DNA of 37,965 nucleotides, taken from assembly GCA_045590195.1 (NCBI GenBank), contig JAZNQN010000061.1:1-37965 (forward strand), read 5' to 3'. The notes under the pieces are model-generated. The model did not search any database. It worked only from the letters and a program-made list of their open reading frames with translations, and was not told the DNA's origin. Below, piece by piece: positions 34,206-37,965 of the stretch. The first letter of the stretch is position 1; each line of letters opens with the position of its first letter. A program made the translations under genes and the position numbers. Source of the stretch: JAZNQN01 sp045590195 (lineage in GTDB: Bacteria; Bacillota; Clostridia; UMGS1883; UMGS1540).

Positions 34206-37200
34206 TTAAAAATCGTCGTCTTCGTCATCAATATCATCAAGAAAGTCATCGCTTTCAAGTTCATCCTCGTTGTAATCAAAGTCATTTTTCTCAGACTCTG
34301 TGTTGCCGCCAACTAAAGCTTCGATAAGCATATCATCTTCGTCAACTTCACTAAAGCCGTGACCTGCCATATCTTCGTTGCCCGGCAAAGCAGCCATTTC
34401 TTCGTTAAGTTCATCGATGCTGATTTCATCAATATCGTCATCCATATTCTCTTCGATGGAAATCTCCTGCATATCGCCGGAGAGTATTTTAACGTCCATA
34501 CCAAGGCTCTGAAGCTCTTTGATAAGAACCTTGAACGACTCAGGAATGCCCGGTTTTGGAACATTTTCGCCCTTAACGATTGACTCGTAAGTTTTAACAC
34601 GGCCCACCACATCGTCCGACTTAACTGTCAGAATTTCCTGCAGAGTATAAGCTGCGCCGTAAGCTTCGAGTGCCCAAACCTCCATCTCACCGAAACGCTG
34701 TCCGCCAAACTGTGCTTTACCACCGAGAGGCTGCTGAGTAACAAGCGAGTAGGGGCCTGTTGACCTTGCGTGGATTTTATCATCAACAAGATGGTGAAGT
34801 TTTAACATATACATATAACCAACGGTAACAGGATTATCAAATGGCTGACCTGTTCTTCCGTCATAGAGAATTGTTTTACCGTCTTCCCTGAAGCCTGCTT
34901 CTTTAAGTGCTTCCATAATGTCATCTTCGTTAGCACCATCAAATACAGGAGTTGCAATCTTCCAGCCAAGTTCTTTAGCCGCACGGCCTAAATGAACTTC
35001 GAGAACCTGTCCGATATTCATACGTGAAGGTACGCCCAGAGGGTTAAGTACAACATCAAGTGGAGTACCGTCTGGAAGGAATGGCATATCCTCTTCAGGC
35101 AAAATTCTGGATACAACACCCTTGTTACCGTGACGGCCGGCCATTTTGTCACCAACAGAGATTTTTCTCTTCTGAGCAATGTAACAACGTACAAGCTCAT
35201 TAACTCCCGGTGGTAACTCATCGCCGTTTTCACGGGTAAACACTTTAACATCAACAATGATACCAGCCTCGCCGTGAGGAACACGGAGAGAAGTATCTCT
35301 AACTTCTCTTGCTTTTTCGCCGAAAATAGCACGGAGAAGTCTTTCTTCAGGGGTAAGCTCTGTTTCACCTTTTGGTGTAACCTTACCAACAAGAATATCG
35401 CCTGCTCTGACCTCTGCACCTATTCTTACGATACCTCTTTCATCAAGGTCTTTAAGCGCATCTTCGCCAACGTTTGGAATGTCGCGGGTAATTTCTTCAG
35501 GTCCGAGTTTTGTATCTCTTGCTTCTGATTCATATTCTTCAATATGAACAGATGTGAGAACATCCTGCTTAACAAGTTTTTCGTTAAGCAAAATAGCATC
35601 CTCGTAGTTGTAACCTTCCCAGGTCATAAAGCCGATAAGAAGGTTTCTGCCGAGAGCGATTTCGCCGTTTGAAGTTGAAGGACCATCGGCAATAATGTCG
35701 CCCTTTTTAACTTTTTCGCCTTTTTCAACAATAGGCTTCTGATTTATGCAAGTACCCTGATTTGAACGGCTGAATTTAATAAGTTTCGACTCATGTCTTT
35801 CGCCGTTTTCGTCACGGATAACAATTTTATCTGCAGCAACTTTTTCAACTGTACCGTCGCATTTTGAAAGAACAACAACACCACTGTCTTTAGCTGCCTG
35901 GTATTCCATACCTGTACCTACTATAGGTGAATCAGTTTTAAGAAGCGGAACAGCCTGACGCTGCATGTTTGAACCCATGAGCGCACGGTTAGCATCGTCG
36001 TTTTCAAGGAACGGAATCATTGCCGTAGCAACTGAAACCATCTGTTTTGGCGATACATCCATAAAGTCAACCTGATGAGGATCAACCTCAACAAAGTCTT
36101 CTCTTCTACGGCATGTAACCTTTTTCGAAGCGAAAGTTCCGTCTTCGTTAAGAGGTTCATTTGCCTGTGCAACAACGTAGTTATCTTCTACGTCGGCAGT
36201 CATATAAACAACTTCGTCAAGCACCTTGCCTGTTTCTTTGTCAACTTTTCTGTAAGGAGCTTCAATAAAGCCATACTCGTTGATTTTAGCAAAAGTACTA
36301 AGTGAGTTGATAAGACCAATGTTAGGACCTTCAGGGGTTTCGATAGGACACATTCTGCCGTAGTGAGTATAGTGAACGTCACGAACCTGGAATCCGGCTC
36401 TTTCTCTTGAAAGACCACCGGGGCCAAGAGCTGAAAGTCTTCTTTTATGAGTAAGTTCACCAAGCGGATTTGTCTGATCCATAAACTGTGAAAGCTGTGA
36501 TGAACCGAAAAATTCTTTAATTGTAGCAACAACAGGTTTAATGTTGATAAGCGACTGAGGAGTAACAATATCGAGGTCCTGAATGCTCATTCTCTCTCTT
36601 ACGCCTCTTTCCATTCTTGCAAGGCCCATACGGAACTGGTTCTGCAAAAGCTCGCCAACACCACGAAGTCTACGATTTCCAAGATGGTCGATATCGTCAA
36701 CACTTCCTATGCCATAGGAAAGATTGAGGCAATAGTTAACTGAAGCGAAAATATCGTCAACAGTAATGTGTTTAGGAATAAGCTCGTCTATTCTTTCAGA
36801 CATAGCTTTCTTGATTTCTTCTTCGTTTTCAGCGTTTGCAATAATATCGTCCAAAACTGCTTTGCAAACTTTTTCTTTAACGCCGATTTCTTTCGGGTCA
36901 AAGTTTACATATTCCGCAGGATCAACCATATTGTTTGAGAAAACTTTAACTTTTTTCTCGTCAATCTGCAAATAAACTGAATTTATACCTGCTTTTTCAA
37001 TAGCAGCAGCATCATCAATTTTAATAATGTTGCCTGCTTCAACCAGAATTTCGCCTGTTTCAGGGTTTACAATGCTTTCAGCAGCAATGTAGCCCTTAAT
37101 TCTGTCAGAAATAGCAAGTTTTTTATTGAATTTATATCTGCCAACTTTGGCAAGGTCGTATCTTCTTGCATCAAAGAAGAGTGCATTTATAAGTGACTGT

Positions 37201-37949
37201 GCACTTTCAACTGTAGGAGGCTCGCCCGGGCGAAGTCTTCTGTAAAGCTCAAAGAGAGCTTCTTCTTCGTTTTTAGTGCTGTCTTTTTCAAATGTAGCAT
37301 AAAGCTTTTCGTCTTCGCCGAACATTTCAGTAATCTGAATGTCAGAACCAAGACCAAGGCAACGGAGCAAAACAGTTACAGGAACTTTTCTTGTTCTGTC
37401 AACTCTTACATAGAAAACATCGTTTGAATCTGTTTCATATTCAAGCCAAGCACCACGGTTAGGAATAACAGTAGAAGCCAGAAGTTTTTTACCAACTTTG
37501 TCAAACTGCTCTGCGTAATAGATACCTGGTGAACGAACAAGCTGAGTTACAATAACACGCTCAGCACCATTTATAATAAAGGTACCCTGCTCTGTCATAA
37601 GAGGGAAATCGCCCATAAAGATTTCCTGTTCTTTTATTTCGCCTGTTTCCTGATTGATAAGTCTTACCTTAACTCTTAAAGGAGCGCAGTAATTGGTATC
37701 TCTTTCTTTGCACACCTCAATATCATATTTAGGTTTGCTGTCAAGAGAATAGTCAATAAACTCCAAAATCAGGTTTCCGGCATAATCGGTAATTGGTGAT
37801 ACATCGCAAAAAACCTCTTTCAAACCTTCTTCCACAAACCATTTGTAAGAATTTTTTTGTACACCTATAAGATTAGGCATTTCTAAAACTTCATCTATTT
37901 TAGAATAACTCATTCTGGTATTTTTTCCAAGCTTCACCGGATGTACCAT
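34206..37949 (-). CDS. rpoB: RNA polymerase beta subunit
   Basis: This 1247-aa subunit is complete; its ATG with GAGGTGA lies just inside the window edge. The rifampicin pocket reads SSQLSQFMDQTNPLGELTHK and then RRLSALGPGGL, unchanged at the classic resistance positions. The last roughly 80 residues form an acidic tail rich in Asp and Glu that goes beyond the conserved end, making the protein longer than Bacillus RpoB (1193 aa). The operon's promoter lies outside the window. Confidence 0.98.
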   Translation of the reverse strand: MVHPVKLGKNTRMSYSKIDEVLEMPNLIGVQKNSYKWFVEEGLKEVFCDVSPITDYAGNLILEFIDYSLDSKPKYDIEVCKERDTNYCAPLRVKVRLINQETGEIKEQEIFMGDFPLMTEQGTFIINGAERVIVTQLVRSPGIYYAEQFDKVGKKLLASTVIPNRGAWLEYETDSNDVFYVRVDRTRKVPVTVLLRCLGLGSDIQITEMFGEDEKLYATFEKDSTKNEEEALFELYRRLRPGEPPTVESAQSLINALFFDARRYDLAKVGRYKFNKKLAISDRIKGYIAAESIVNPETGEILVEAGNIIKIDDAAAIEKAGINSVYLQIDEKKVKVFSNNMVDPAEYVNFDPKEIGVKEKVCKAVLDDIIANAENEEEIKKAMSERIDELIPKHITVDDIFASVNYCLNLSYGIGSVDDIDHLGNRRLRGVGELLQNQFRMGLARMERGVRERMSIQDLDIVTPQSLINIKPVVATIKEFFGSSQLSQFMDQTNPLGELTHKRRLSALGPGGLSRERAGFQVRDVHYTHYGRMCPIETPEGPNIGLINSLSTFAKINEYGFIEAPYRKVDKETGKVLDEVVYMTADVEDNYVVAQANEPLNEDGTFASKKVTCRRREDFVEVDPHQVDFMDVSPKQMVSVATAMIPFLENDDANRALMGSNMQRQAVPLLKTDSPIVGTGMEYQAAKDSGVVVLSKCDGTVEKVAADKIVIRDENGERHESKLIKFSRSNQGTCINQKPIVEKGEKVKKGDIIADGPSTSNGEIALGRNLLIGFMTWEGYNYEDAILLNEKLVKQDVLTSVHIEEYESEARDTKLGPEEITRDIPNVGEDALKDLDERGIVRIGAEVRAGDILVGKVTPKGETELTPEERLLRAIFGEKAREVRDTSLRVPHGEAGIIVDVKVFTRENGDELPPGVNELVRCYIAQKRKISVGDKMAGRHGNKGVVSRILPEEDMPFLPDGTPLDVVLNPLGVPSRMNIGQVLEVHLGRAAKELGWKIATPVFDGANEDDIMEALKEAGFREDGKTILYDGRTGQPFDNPVTVGYMYMLKLHHLVDDKIHARSTGPYSLVTQQPLGGKAQFGGQRFGEMEVWALEAYGAAYTLQEILTVKSDDVVGRVKTYESIVKGENVPKPGIPESFKVLIKELQSLGMDVKILSGDMQEISIEENMDDDIDEISIDELNEEMAALPGNEDMAGHGFSEVDEDDMLIEALVGGNTESEKNDFDYNEDELESDDFLDDIDDEDDDF

Positions 37950-37965
37950 TTAATCACCTCAATTT

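Noticed and set aside
34206..37949. Possible rifampicin-resistance changes in rpoB
   Set aside because: The residues of the drug pocket that I could align match the sensitive form.

Overview
The window reads as a chromosomal segment of an AT-rich, spore-forming member of the Clostridia (Firmicutes). The evidence is strong AGGAGG-type ribosome binding sites, frequent TTG and GTG starts, several sporulation genes (spoIIE, yqfC, yqfD, ylbJ), veg, a T-box leader, and the Firmicutes-type c-di-AMP enzymes CdaA and PgpH. Genus and species cannot be read from it. No tRNA, rRNA, insertion sequence, phage gene or CRISPR array was seen.

Left part (1-8360). An unassigned structured stretch ends in a strong terminator (1-244). 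A leftward GH88 unsaturated glucuronyl hydrolase (243-1430) diverges from a rightward unit. The rightward unit starts with a promoter and a T-box riboswitch. It continues with an unusual 840-aa protein that joins a sugar-isomerase-like TIM barrel to an acyl-CoA-synthetase-type adenylating enzyme. spoIIE follows, under what looks like a Spo0A-dependent promoter (0A box, 21-bp spacing). Then come a small membrane protein, veg with its own near-consensus sigma-A promoter, and an RluA-family pseudouridine synthase. A bidirectional terminator containing both stop codons closes this block against the next.

Middle part (8356-18994, all leftward). One tightly packed unit runs yqfC-yqfD-phoH-pgpH-ybeY-era-yqzL-recO-(SpoVB/YabM-type flippase)-mazG-DUF4091. 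It combines late-sporulation membrane proteins, ribosome maturation (YbeY, Era), c-di-AMP breakdown (PgpH), DNA repair (RecO), nucleotide sanitation (MazG) and an apparently extra carbohydrate-type gene at the end. The order matches the Bacillus yqfC-recO cluster but lacks dgkA and cdd. ylbJ diverges to the right (19102-20163) and overlaps the end of trmB.

Right part (20135-37965, all leftward). The cdaA-cdaR-ogg-trmB unit makes c-di-AMP (CdaA with its regulator CdaR), but DNA-repair and tRNA-modification genes follow where glmM normally sits. Next is a PHP phosphoesterase-dCMP deaminase-MgtC unit. Last is the classical rpoB-rpoC-ybxF-rpsL-rpsG-fusA-tuf block of the RNA polymerase and str operons; tuf has an additional promoter and a strong terminator.

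The points most worth a second look are the T-box placed on the TIM-barrel/ANL fusion gene, the inverted repeat that would hide the spoIIE ribosome binding site only in read-through transcripts, the long out-of-frame overlap of yqzL with recO, and the presence of both the synthesis and the degradation gene for c-di-AMP.
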